Virus record (IMG/VR): IMGVR_UViG_3300010885_030615
Span: 1-23,218 of that record
Strand: one strand, 5' to 3'
DNA length: 23,218 bases
Source of the DNA: a virus
Position numbers and translations under genes: made by a program. The notes beneath the pieces are model-generated. The model worked only from the letters and a program-made list of their open reading frames with translations, was not told where the DNA came from and ran no database searches. Shown here piece by piece: positions 8,626 to 16,000 of this stretch (positions are counted from its first letter, which is position 1; each line of letters opens with the position of its first letter).

Positions 8626-9046
8626 TCTCGTCGCCCGACAGGAGCGCGGCGAGCTTAATAGCAAGCTCGGGATCACTGTCGAGAGACTTCCACAGATCAC
8701 CCTTGGCTGCACCCGTGTCAACAGCGCCGGAGAGTTCAATGGTGCGCTTGTCTCCAAGCAGCTCCTTACGGAACTTGAGTAGTGTCTCATCGTCCATAGC
8801 TTGAATCTTCTGGCTGTTCAACCGGCCCTGCATTTCGGCGTCGACCTTGCGGGTCATCTCCATAATGCGGTCCTCGTGCAACTGCTTGGCAATCGTGCGG
8901 ACGCGCAGGTCGCGCTTCCATACGGTAATAGTGTCTGGGTGACAATCGAAGCGAGTTGCCATTTCGGCGCGGGTCATCCCCAGTACATACGCTTCCGCCA
9001 CTTCCCGAGCAAAGTCGGGATCTTTGAGTTTCGAGACTCTTGACAT
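8618..9046 (-). CDS. terS: Terminase small subunit
   Basis: The 142-residue protein lies directly upstream of terL and overlaps it by 8 nt. Small terminase subunits bind the packaging start site and hand DNA to the large subunit. A helix-turn-helix of the Helix-turn-helix/terminase type spans residues ~17-47 (AYVLGMTRAEMATRF, then DTITVWKRDL). A long, charged, probably coiled-coil helix (~50-100) fits the ring oligomerisation region, and the acidic C-terminus (LLSGDESE) fits the part that contacts TerL. The ATG follows the upstream stop with no gap (TAG-ATG), so translation is probably coupled. Assignment rests on position plus the HTH-helix architecture. Confidence 0.85.
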   Translation of the reverse strand: MSRVSKLKDPDFAREVAEAYVLGMTRAEMATRFDCHPDTITVWKRDLRVRTIAKQLHEDRIMEMTRKVDAEMQGRLNSQKIQAMDDETLLKFRKELLGDKRTIELSGAVDTGAAKGDLWKSLDSDPELAIKLAALLSGDESE

Positions 9047-9292
9047 CTATACAGATTCTACGGTGACGTCGGTCAGGTGGGCGCCCGCAGCTATCAAAAG
9101 ACGGTCTGCCTGATCAAGTTCAAGCCATTTACGGTTGCCCTCAAGGATGCGATAAACAGTGCGGGCGCTGATCCCGGCTCGCTCGGCCAAGACCTCGACA
9201 GCCTCGCCGCGTTGCAAGTGATTCTGGCGCTGGAGGTATCGCTCCATGATTGCCAGAACTTCACAGGCCACGACCCGTGGCTCTCTGCTCAC
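9047..9292 (-). CDS. Small helix-turn-helix DNA-binding protein
   Basis: The 81-residue product carries one HTH: EAVEVLAERAGISARTVYRILEG (split here at residues 30-52) with the AG-S-TVYRIL turn and recognition helix typical of XRE/Cro-like or Sigma70-r4-like domains. I selected the GTG at 9292, which overlaps the resolvase stop as GTGA, the same coupling style used through this cluster; a further upstream reading to 9337 would overlap the resolvase by 49 nt. ATG at 9247 is a shorter alternative. Sitting between the resolvase and terS, it may regulate the packaging genes or assist DNA recognition by the terminase; the sequence does not decide this. Confidence 0.75.
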   Translation of the reverse strand: MSREPRVVACEVLAIMERYLQRQNHLQRGEAVEVLAERAGISARTVYRILEGNRKWLELDQADRLLIAAGAHLTDVTVESV

Positions 9293-9720
9293 TGGTGAGA
9301 CAAGTAAAACACTCCATGCATGATCGCATCGTTGCAATGGCGATTCTCATGGAGTGGTGTAAGAAACAGTTCTTCGGCTCCGGCTGCGACCGCTGACTTC
9401 TTGATCGACGCTGGTTGAAGGAAGAACTGAGTGTTGCTAATCCTGCACATGATCTCGATGGCACCAATGCCACGAGCGGTCCTGCACTTATCCCATGCAA
9501 GCGACTTAAGCTTCCATGGGTAGAGCGCCCAATCCTCAACAACAAGACGACTTACCAGCCCGAAATCTGGTAAGTCGCCCGTTGTCTCTACGCTGAGGAG
9601 CGAGGCTGCAAGTGCGTCGATAACATCCCAGAGTTTGTCCGTTGAGGCTTCAACAAGCTGGTCATCCTCCCAGATGGCCCAACCCGTATCTTCTCCGGGG
9701 TCGATAGTTATCCAACGCAT
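9289..9720 (-). CDS. RuvC-like Holliday-junction resolvase
   Basis: The 143-residue protein has a RuvC/RNase H-type fold pattern. Motif I is ITIDPGEDTGWA with D7; the second acidic motif is LVVEDW with E62; the C-terminal motif is HCNDAIMHG with D131 and H135. Such phage nucleases cleave branched DNA so that concatemers can be packaged, which suits a gene placed just ahead of the terminase genes. I chose ATG 9720 because it puts the first strand of the fold at the N-terminus; a GTG at 9744 would add eight residues and neither has a strong ribosome site. The gene follows an unusual structured spacer that may control it. Confidence 0.85.
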   Translation of the reverse strand: MRWITIDPGEDTGWAIWEDDQLVEASTDKLWDVIDALAASLLSVETTGDLPDFGLVSRLVVEDWALYPWKLKSLAWDKCRTARGIGAIEIMCRISNTQFFLQPASIKKSAVAAGAEELFLTPLHENRHCNDAIMHGVFYLSHQ

Positions 9721-9758
9721 AAGAGTAACTAAACAGCACCCCACTGCCGGAAAACCTC

Positions 9759-9805
9759 AACCTGTCGGGAATAGCAGACATCCCGACAGGTTGGCCGGGA
9801 TGTCT
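9759..9805 (-). promoter_or_regulatory. Overlapping, mutually exclusive hairpins upstream of the resolvase gene
   Basis: Two perfect inverted repeats share bases. Pair A: 9759-9770 with 9781-9792 (12 bp, AACCTGTCGGGA type, 10-nt loop). Pair B: 9776-9785 with 9796-9805 (10 bp, AGACATCCCG type, 10-nt loop). The arms overlap at 9781-9785 and in the loops, so only one can form. Neither is followed by a clean T-run on the - strand. The layout resembles an attenuator or regulated leader ahead of the resolvase-HTH-terS-terL genes. Confidence 0.55.
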
Positions 9806-9823
9806 TGATAAAAAGACTATTAC

Positions 9824-9850
9824 GCCTCTAACAACAGTTTTATTAGAGGC
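9824..9850 (-). terminator. Stem-loop at the end of the 9843-10124 gene, weak terminator candidate
   Basis: GCCTCTAA (which includes the stop codon of the upstream gene) and TTAGAGGC form a perfect 8-bp stem with an 11-nt loop. A TTTTT run begins about 10 nt past the stem on the - strand, which is late for an intrinsic terminator. It may cause partial termination or a pause before the A/B hairpins. Confidence 0.4.
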
Positions 9851-10124
9851 CGACCTCAACCGGGTCAAACCCGGCGGCGATCACAATCTTGGTCGCCAGC
9901 GTGTAGTCAAGGGTGACCTGCTTGGACTTGTAAACCTTACCCTTATAGGTGCTTGAGTTGTAGAGGCGTCCGATCCTGCGCTGCAACCGCGAGGTGTCAG
10001 CACACCCCCGCGAGTCATACCACTGCAGGTTGTGGCATACCTCTGAGAGGCGAAGCCCGGAGGCGTCCACAACTTGGGCGATCATCTCTGCGTTCACTGC
10101 GTTAGCTGCTGATGGGCGGCCCAC
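9843..10124 (-). CDS. Small predicted DNA-binding protein
   Basis: The 93-residue product starts at a GTG that shares one base with the polymerase stop (TAGTG), with AAGGAG 8 nt upstream. Residues ~12-35 (EMIAQVVDASGLRLSEVCHNL) look like a degenerate helix-turn-helix. The middle is basic (SRLQRRIGRLY, KGKVYKSK). The end, KIVIAAGFDPVEVGL, resembles the 'GldP.EVw' tail seen on small HTH proteins of actinobacteriophages. I cannot name a family with certainty. Its position after the polymerase, and just before a regulatory-looking spacer, would suit a regulator. Confidence 0.6.
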   Translation of the reverse strand: MGRPSAANAVNAEMIAQVVDASGLRLSEVCHNLQWYDSRGCADTSRLQRRIGRLYNSSTYKGKVYKSKQVTLDYTLATKIVIAAGFDPVEVGL

Positions 10125-11935
10125 TATTTACTCTCCTTGGCATAGCCGGGAACGTAGCCCGGCGTCTTGGCATCTGACCACCGCTGTACAATCGTCGCGG
10201 CCGCACCGAGCGGCACACGGTCTGCAAGCAGTGGGTGTTCGGTCATTGCTGCTTCGATCATGCGGGCGACCTCTGGCGCGTCAGCCGTGTCACACTCGGC
10301 GATGATCTCATCGTGAACGCAGGCGATCACTGGAACGCCCTGATCGTGCAACTTCGCAAGGCTGGCCTTCAACAGGTCAGCGGCTGTGCCCTGCACGAGA
10401 TAGTTCACGAACTTGTAAGCCTCCTTGTGAGCGTCAAAGCAGCGATGCCTGCGCCCCCATGGAGTCTTCACATACCCACGATCCATCAGTGTGTATTCGA
10501 TCCTGCGCTGCAGCCCGCCGACCTCTGGGAACGCCGTGTGATAGCGGTCCAAGAGTTGCCGGGCTTCCTTCTGATCCACACCGAAGGTCTTGCGGATTGT
10601 GCGGACGCCGCCACCGTAAACCTGTAGGTAGTTCATTGTCTTGCCACGCTGGCGGGCGGACTCAACCACGCCGCCTGTGCGCTCCCTGTCGCCAAGGCCC
10701 ATCATCTTCGCGGCCAGCAGGTGCATGTCCTCGCCTGACTTGACCGCTCGCAGAAGTCGGCCGTCGCCGGCGAACGCTGCAAACAAAACGAGCTCAATCG
10801 CGTCGAGGTCGGCAGTGACCAGTGACTTGCCCTCTTCGGCGCGGAACAGGTAGCGCAGTCGAAGGTCGTCTCGCGGCCAGTTCTGGATGTTTGGATCTGA
10901 GCACGACATGCGCCCGGTCCTAGCTCCAACCTGCCGGAAGTTAGGATGGATCCGCCCGTCATCAGCAATGAACGGCTGCTTCCAACTACGCATGCCAGCC
11001 TCCCACGAGCGGTGCAGCATTGGGCGCAGGTAAGTACCCAGCACCTTGTACTCCGCCCGGAACGACTCAATCGTGCGGGCCAACTCGTCATCAACGGCGG
11101 CAAGGTTCTCCGCGTCCATGCTTGGCTTACCAGTCTTCTCAGACTTGCTGACAAATCTAAGATCAGCGCCGCGACGTTTCAGAGCCTCCGCGATCTGATC
11201 ACTGGAGTTTGGGTTGAAGCTGGAGATCCCGGCAAGCTCGACTGCCTTGTCGTGCAGGCGCTCACAGTTGTCAGCGGCCTCAGCCTCAAAGCGAGCTGCA
11301 GCCTCCCGGTCCACTGGGATTCCCATGCGCTCTGCGTTATACAGGGCGCCCAGCACCTTGCGCTCCATCTCGTAGACCTCAAGCAGTGGTCCCTTCATGG
11401 CGCGGTCGTAAGTGTCGCAGACCTTCTTGGTCAGGATGCAATCCAAGGCGGCGTAGGGGTGCATGATCTCGTCGGGCACATCCGAATAATTCGGTGGCTC
11501 AAACTCCAGTGGCTCCCCTCCTTCCTTGGCTGACTCCTTGGCCTCGGTGCGGCGGCGCTTGTTCTCCTCTGTGAGCCACGCCTTGACTTCCTTCTCATTG
11601 TCGCGCTCCTGCTCACCGAACAATGCGGCGGCGCGAGCCTTGAGGGCCACGCTGCTGCGCTCGTCAACAATGTGGGCCATGACCATTCCGTCATGCCATG
11701 ACTCCTGCGGCGGAAGGGTGTACCCGGCTGACTGAATCATGTGCATGTCGAACTTCGTGTTCCACGCCCGGATTCCTTCCCGGCCGCCACGGTCAAGCCA
11801 CTGCTGGATCTCGACTCGGTCTGTCTCAGGGTCGAGGAGGACTGGTTCGCCTTCCCCATCCCAGAACTGGGCGAGGAACGGCTTGTGACCGCCATACCAT
11901 TGCAAACCAGTTGTCTCAACATCAAACTCGATCAT
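10124..11935 (-). CDS. Family A DNA polymerase with 3'-5' exonuclease domain
   Basis: The 603-residue replicative polymerase begins at once with the proofreading domain: Exo I FDVETTG (D5, E7), Exo II NTKFDMHM (D63) and Exo III YAALD (Y161, D165). The polymerase domain has motif A TADLDAIEL (D376), motif B RQRGKTMNYLQVYGG (R428, K432, Y436, Y440) and motif C VHDEI (H541, D542, E543). There is no 5'-3' nuclease domain, as usual for phage PolA. Tyr at 436, equivalent to E. coli Phe762, is as in T7 polymerase. Motif A departs from the usual DYSQIELR. Start ATG overlaps the methyltransferase stop (ATGA), with AGAGGAG 8 nt upstream. Confidence 0.95.
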   Translation of the reverse strand: MIEFDVETTGLQWYGGHKPFLAQFWDGEGEPVLLDPETDRVEIQQWLDRGGREGIRAWNTKFDMHMIQSAGYTLPPQESWHDGMVMAHIVDERSSVALKARAAALFGEQERDNEKEVKAWLTEENKRRRTEAKESAKEGGEPLEFEPPNYSDVPDEIMHPYAALDCILTKKVCDTYDRAMKGPLLEVYEMERKVLGALYNAERMGIPVDREAAARFEAEAADNCERLHDKAVELAGISSFNPNSSDQIAEALKRRGADLRFVSKSEKTGKPSMDAENLAAVDDELARTIESFRAEYKVLGTYLRPMLHRSWEAGMRSWKQPFIADDGRIHPNFRQVGARTGRMSCSDPNIQNWPRDDLRLRYLFRAEEGKSLVTADLDAIELVLFAAFAGDGRLLRAVKSGEDMHLLAAKMMGLGDRERTGGVVESARQRGKTMNYLQVYGGGVRTIRKTFGVDQKEARQLLDRYHTAFPEVGGLQRRIEYTLMDRGYVKTPWGRRHRCFDAHKEAYKFVNYLVQGTAADLLKASLAKLHDQGVPVIACVHDEIIAECDTADAPEVARMIEAAMTEHPLLADRVPLGAAATIVQRWSDAKTPGYVPGYAKESK

Positions 11936-12768
11936 GCTTTCAACTCCTCTGCTATGCGAGTACGCGCTATTGCTGCATACTCAAGATTTAACTCACACCC
12001 AATAAATGACCTACCATTTCGCACAGCCGCAACGCCAGTAGTGCCGCTTCCCGCAAACGGATCAAGCACTGTGTCTCCCTGTCTGCTACCAGCAAGGATG
12101 CAAGGTTCTACCAAACCAACTGGGGACACTGCAAAATGCGCTCCCTTAAAGCGGGCTGGGCTAATAGTCCAAACTGACCGTTTATTTCTTTTTCCGGTTG
12201 ATGTATACACATTGCCGCTTTTTGTAGCGTGTTTGGGGTCGTTGCTATCCCCATACTTAGATCCGCCAAATCTAGGTTTTGATTTAGTGGGTTTACTGGC
12301 CGTGCCTTCTTTGATTGCTTCATGGTCGTAGTAGTAGCGTGGTTGCTTTGACAACAAAAACAGGTACTCGTGTGACTTGGTTGGCCTATCTGTCACGCTC
12401 TCTGGCATTGGGTTTGGTTTGTGCCAGATGATGTCGCTACGCAGATACCATCCAGCATCCTGTAGTGCGAATGCTACGCGCCACGGAATGCCCAGCAAGT
12501 CTTTACGCTTGATGCCTCCCCTATCTTTGACCGCGTAACTGTCTCCAATGTTGCACCACAAGGTGCCGTCATTCGCAAGGACTCTCCACACCTCATCAAA
12601 CACGCTGACCAACGCACTCACAAACTCGACTGGCGTTTGCTCCAAACCAATCTGCCCATCATGCCCGTAATCACGCAACCCAAAGTAAGGAGGGCTAGTG
12701 ACACAAGTTTGTACGCTGCCAGCATCAAGTTGTCTCATAAGTAGAAGGCAATCACCGACGAGGATCAT
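11932..12768 (-). CDS. Beta-class site-specific DNA methyltransferase (orphan)
   Basis: The 278-residue enzyme transfers a methyl group from S-adenosylmethionine to an exocyclic amino group of DNA. The order is catalytic motif TSPPYFGLRDYG (residues 24-35) first and the cofactor motif DPFAGSGTTG (236-245) last, the beta arrangement. SPPY in place of D/NPPY points towards N4-cytosine methylation, though phage enzymes with this motif are often labelled adenine-specific, so the base is unsettled. No restriction gene lies nearby. GC drops sharply here (76 of 180 nt at 12181-12360, 42%), which suggests recent acquisition. GGAGG lies 7 nt before the ATG, and the start overlaps the stop of the small upstream gene. 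Confidence 0.92.
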   Translation of the reverse strand: MILVGDCLLLMRQLDAGSVQTCVTSPPYFGLRDYGHDGQIGLEQTPVEFVSALVSVFDEVWRVLANDGTLWCNIGDSYAVKDRGGIKRKDLLGIPWRVAFALQDAGWYLRSDIIWHKPNPMPESVTDRPTKSHEYLFLLSKQPRYYYDHEAIKEGTASKPTKSKPRFGGSKYGDSNDPKHATKSGNVYTSTGKRNKRSVWTISPARFKGAHFAVSPVGLVEPCILAGSRQGDTVLDPFAGSGTTGVAAVRNGRSFIGCELNLEYAAIARTRIAEELKA

Positions 12769-12926
12769 GCGTTGGCCTCCATGCGTTCACAGAATGCTTT
12801 GGCGTCGTCCAAAGTCTTGAACCACCCGCCTTGTCCTGTGGCGTTGTTTCCCGCCTCGTAATGAGTTTCGCAAAACTGGATCTCCCAGTCACCAGATTCC
12901 CAAAAAGTAATCGTTGCCCAGATCAT
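12765..12926 (-). CDS. Hypothetical small protein (53 aa) between dNMP kinase and methyltransferase
   Basis: An ATG overlapping the kinase stop (ATGA) opens a 53-codon frame that ends in another ATGA overlap with the methyltransferase start. The product is soluble, aromatic-rich and acidic (MIWATITFWESGDWEIQF at the N-terminus; GGWFKTLDDAKAFCERM near the C-terminus). The pattern of two beta strands, Gly loop and C-terminal helix is compact and gene-like. I do not recognise a family. Perfect 4-nt overlaps at both ends are the best sign that it is translated. Confidence 0.7.
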   Translation of the reverse strand: MIWATITFWESGDWEIQFCETHYEAGNNATGQGGWFKTLDDAKAFCERMEANA

Positions 12927-13672
12927 GAGAGCGCCTCGATTGAGACGTTGAAAAGCTCGGCAATCTCTTTGCGCTTTAGGAAGCTGTGGTCAAGCTCTTC
13001 CCGCGTGTACTTGTCCTGCGTAAACAGGTCAAGTTGATTGGCAAGGCTGTCAGGAAACAGCGGCACCGTGGCCGGGCGCTGCACAAAGTTCTCATCTGAC
13101 CATTCCATAAACGCCAGCGGCTGTTCACCCCACGCCCAGAGAACCTTCTTACGAAAATCAGACTTGGTGCCGTTGTTCTCAATGACCGCGTCAATGTGCA
13201 CCCGGTCAATCGACTGCTCTGATGAATGGTCAACCTCGTCTATCCGCCTGCCGTCACGGGTGACTTCCCAGATAACTCCGCCCATGGCAGTGATCGCCTC
13301 AGCCTCATTGTTGTAGCGAACATCGGTGATCACGGTCGCACCGTCGGGCAGTCGTTCGTAAAGTGCCGCGTCAACCCAAAAGTGGTCACCGAAAATGTCG
13401 CGGTGTGCCTCGGCTCCGTAACGCTGCAAGAACTCGCGGCCGCTCAGGGTGCGAACGGTTTTATTACCAAAGCGGATTTCCACCGTGGCGTTCTCCTTGA
13501 AATCATCAGCGTGTAAATCGTCAAGCGCGAGCGCCCGCATTGCTGATTTCTTCAAGAGATCTGCAAACGCAAGCCTGTTGACCTGCTCTTGCGGAAACTC
13601 TGATTTCAGGATCTGGTAGACGGTGTCCTTACCTGATCCTGCGCTGCCTGTTACTCCAATAATGCGATTCAT
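12923..13672 (-). CDS. Deoxynucleoside monophosphate kinase
   Basis: The 249-residue enzyme phosphorylates dNMPs to dNDPs, feeding phage DNA synthesis. The P-loop GVTGSAGSGKDT (residues 6-17) carries the KDT ending typical of phage T4 gp1-like dNMP kinases. ITDVRYNNEAEAI (115-127) followed by GGVIWEVTR (131-139) is the other family signature. The last ~60 residues form an extra C-terminal tail, ending in a possible small helix-turn-helix (KRKEIAELFNVSIEALS), which is not standard. I chose ATG 13672, which has GGGAG 7 nt upstream; a longer reading to 13828 would overlap the helicase gene by 145 nt and adds no domain. Confidence 0.85.
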   Translation of the reverse strand: MNRIIGVTGSAGSGKDTVYQILKSEFPQEQVNRLAFADLLKKSAMRALALDDLHADDFKENATVEIRFGNKTVRTLSGREFLQRYGAEAHRDIFGDHFWVDAALYERLPDGATVITDVRYNNEAEAITAMGGVIWEVTRDGRRIDEVDHSSEQSIDRVHIDAVIENNGTKSDFRKKVLWAWGEQPLAFMEWSDENFVQRPATVPLFPDSLANQLDLFTQDKYTREELDHSFLKRKEIAELFNVSIEALS

Positions 13673-13683
13673 TCGGGTGCTCC

Positions 13684-14841
13684 CTAGATTTCCATTGAGT
13701 GGTTTGATCCTTCGGCCAATACAAGGCGGTAACCGACACCAGTGGTGCCGCCGCCAGACGATGGACGGCTCTGTGTGGTCTTCACACGGCCGTCGTCCTT
13801 CAACTTCTTGAGGCGCATACGCACCCACTTCTGCGACTCGCCCAGTTGGCTTGCCACATCGCTGATGTAGACAGGCTCGCCCTCGGCTTCCTGCAGCAGC
13901 TTGAGTACGTCAACCTCGCCCTTCTCCTCTGGCTCCCACGAGTACCACTGGGCATTGTCATCCCAGTGCATGCGGATCGGTGGAGACTTTGGAGCGTGAC
14001 GGCTCTTTGATACGGACCACTCACGAAGCTGGTCATCCTTGGCCGGGCGATGATGGCTCATAACCGTCACCGCGCCAGCGAGGGCACCAGAACCACGGGC
14101 GGCGTTCATCATGTCGCCGTCCTCTGATGCGCCCGACTTCCTATCGTGGTGGGCAATCACGATGCAAGCGTCGTAAGCGGTCGCGACATCCTGCATTGTG
14201 TCCAGCACCTTCCGCATCTCGGACGCGCTGTTCTCCTCACCAGACCACAGACCGTGGAACGGCTCGATAAAGATCACATCAGGCTTGTGCTCCTCGCAAC
14301 CCTTGCGAAGCCGGTCAACATAGCCTTGATCGTCGAGCTTGAAGCCGGAGTAACCACCGTCACCCCAGATCATCACGTTCTCCTTGGCAAGCCGCTTCTC
14401 CGTGTCAGACAGTGGCCCTTGGTTGAGCATGATGCCGACCTTGCGATGGAACTCGCCCGGTGCACCCTCGTTCTCGATGATCAAAGATTTCACGGGTTGA
14501 CTTGGAACGAGTTGGTCGCAGCCGGGGAACATCGGCCGACCACTGGCCCAACTGATTAGGCAGTTGAGCATGAAGCTGGTCTTGCCTTTGCCGGGTGCGC
14601 CCGTGATGCAGAAGATTCCGCCACGGACGATCAGGGCTGGCTCGACTAGACGCGGGGGTACCTCAATCGCCTGAGCTAGATACTCGCCCAAGGTGATGAT
14701 CGGTGCCTTGCCAATGCTCTCGTCTGGTGTGACGCTGCCCGCTCGCATTGTGACCTGCTTGAGTAGGCGCTGCCGTTGCTCGTCGTCTGGCAGTGATGCC
14801 AGCAGTTGCGCTAGTGCTTCGACTTCTGGGGCGAGGCTCAT
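13684..14841 (-). CDS. RepA-like / RecA-fold replicative helicase ATPase with winged-helix tail
   Basis: The 385-residue protein has a RecA-type ATPase core: Walker A GAPGKGKTS (81-89), Walker B-like DVIFIEPF (188-195), a sensor-like VIAHHDRK (228-235) and ARGSGALAGA (248-257), the last typical of RepA/AAA_25 plasmid and phage helicases. Residues ~308-352 (VLKLLQEAEGEPVYISDVA, SQKWVRMRLKKL) look like a winged helix. It lies next to the primase, so a DnaB-like role unwinding the fork is the best guess. The Walker B acidic residue reads Glu where Asp is usual. Start ATG overlaps the upstream stop; GGAGG is 4 nt upstream. Confidence 0.85.
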   Translation of the reverse strand: MSLAPEVEALAQLLASLPDDEQRQRLLKQVTMRAGSVTPDESIGKAPIITLGEYLAQAIEVPPRLVEPALIVRGGIFCITGAPGKGKTSFMLNCLISWASGRPMFPGCDQLVPSQPVKSLIIENEGAPGEFHRKVGIMLNQGPLSDTEKRLAKENVMIWGDGGYSGFKLDDQGYVDRLRKGCEEHKPDVIFIEPFHGLWSGEENSASEMRKVLDTMQDVATAYDACIVIAHHDRKSGASEDGDMMNAARGSGALAGAVTVMSHHRPAKDDQLREWSVSKSRHAPKSPPIRMHWDDNAQWYSWEPEEKGEVDVLKLLQEAEGEPVYISDVASQLGESQKWVRMRLKKLKDDGRVKTTQSRPSSGGGTTGVGYRLVLAEGSNHSMEI

Positions 14842-15080
14842 GTGGCCTCCCCATTCTCGATCAACAACATCTTGATGATGTAGTCAAGAGGCTTTTCCTT
14901 GACCTCAAACGCTACCTTTACAAGGTGCGGCATCATCGTGGTGTTGCCATAGGAAGCGTAGATCTCACCACGAACCTTGTTGAACCTGATCTTTACGGCG
15001 CTGTCATTGTAGGGCGCAACCTCAACCGTGAGGAAACGTGACTTGCCCTCAAAGCAGGCACATAGTTTTTCGTAGGTCAT
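14838..15080 (-). CDS. Hypothetical protein between primase and helicase (80 aa)
   Basis: The 80-residue product has 4-nt ATGA overlaps with both the primase (upstream) and the helicase (downstream), so it is almost certainly translated with them. The sequence looks like a small beta-alpha fold: CFEGKSRFLTVEVAPY, KIRFNKVRGEIYASYG, then a C-terminal helix (KPLDYIIKMLLIENG). No catalytic motif or membrane span is visible. Location suggests a replication accessory factor, for example a primase-helicase adaptor, but this is inference from context. Confidence 0.7.
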   Translation of the reverse strand: MTYEKLCACFEGKSRFLTVEVAPYNDSAVKIRFNKVRGEIYASYGNTTMMPHLVKVAFEVKEKPLDYIIKMLLIENGEAT

Positions 15081-15976
15081 CGGTATCTCACTATGGGACA
15101 GTCAGGCAGGATGTACGGACTCATGAGAGGGTCATCGCACCCGGTGCTGGTCCACTCTCCGCGTTGCGCGTTGTGAAACAAGCGACGGAGTTCATTCTCA
15201 GGGATGCGGTCAGGGCTGGCACCCTCAAGCTCGGCCAGCAGATTCCACGCCTCGTCCTCGTCAATCTCGCGCCAGTTGAGAAGCTGCTTGGCAAGGTTGA
15301 AGTAGACAGTGTTGCGGTGGCCCGCCCGGATTGGATTGTCAAAGCGGTGGGCGATGATGTGCTCGGCGCAGGGGTGCAGTTGAGCTTGGTCACCAAACTC
15401 GCTGGTGTGCTCGCGTTCCTCTGGTGCTTCCAGTCCGATGAACCTCGCCCGCTTGCGCCACGACTCAGGGTCGTTACGCAGCGCCACTGCCTGTATCAGG
15501 AACTCGTTCTGCGTCACATCGAGGATCGGCCGGGTCTGCCCGAAGTACGGCAGGTTGATGTAGTTGCCAACCATGCCCTCCATCAGACGGTCCTGCTTGG
15601 GGAACACTTCAACACGAGGCTTGTCAATCGCAATCGTCGCCTCGCGCATCAGGCCACGGGCGATCCACGCCTCGCAGGGTGAGTCAAAGAACGCCCACAC
15701 ATGAGCGTTGCCAGAGCGGGACTCCTCAATCCAAGTGTGACCCGGCAGCAGATCCCTCATGGACTCGGCCGCCTCAAAGTCAGGCTCGTCAAGGTCGATC
15801 ACTGAGAAGTGCACATGTGCATCATCAAGAAGGGGGAAGATTCCGAGACCTTCGCCGCGTCCGTCAAGATGATCTTGAAACAGTTGGGGGTGTACTGCAC
15901 CCCGGATTACTTCACCACGGCCAGTGCCCCATGCGTCGGTGCGGCCGCGAAACAGCTTCATGTACTGGTTCAGCAT
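15077..15976 (-). CDS. Archaeo-eukaryotic-type (TOTE-like) DNA primase
   Basis: The 299-residue protein carries the AEP primase signature. The metal-binding pair is VIDLDEP (D61, D63), the second motif is SRSGNAHVW (S88-H92 region), and VEVFPKQD, common in the TOTE-type AEP subgroup, follows at ~121-128. Residues 200-299 form a helical C-terminal part (HRNTVYFNLAKQLLN, ENELRRLFHNA) like the PriCT-type domains behind phage AEP primases. It would lay down primers for the family A polymerase. AAAGG lies 5 nt before the ATG. It pairs in this cluster with a RepA-like helicase, not with a DnaG-type primase-helicase fusion. Confidence 0.85.
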   Translation of the reverse strand: MLNQYMKLFRGRTDAWGTGRGEVIRGAVHPQLFQDHLDGRGEGLGIFPLLDDAHVHFSVIDLDEPDFEAAESMRDLLPGHTWIEESRSGNAHVWAFFDSPCEAWIARGLMREATIAIDKPRVEVFPKQDRLMEGMVGNYINLPYFGQTRPILDVTQNEFLIQAVALRNDPESWRKRARFIGLEAPEEREHTSEFGDQAQLHPCAEHIIAHRFDNPIRAGHRNTVYFNLAKQLLNWREIDEDEAWNLLAELEGASPDRIPENELRRLFHNAQRGEWTSTGCDDPLMSPYILPDCPIVRYR

Positions 15977-16000
15977 AAATGCCTTTCGGGTAAGTCAGGT

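Noticed and set aside
8626-8790. N-terminal extension of the large terminase to 8790
   Set aside because: The added 55 residues are a frame-shadow of terS and Ser/Arg-rich; the GTG at 8625 gives a normal terminase N-terminus.
9759-9805. CRISPR-like or phage-integration (attP) reading of the repeated CGGGA arms
   Set aside because: The repeats are inverted, only two pairs, without regular spacers, and no integrase or cas gene is present in the window.
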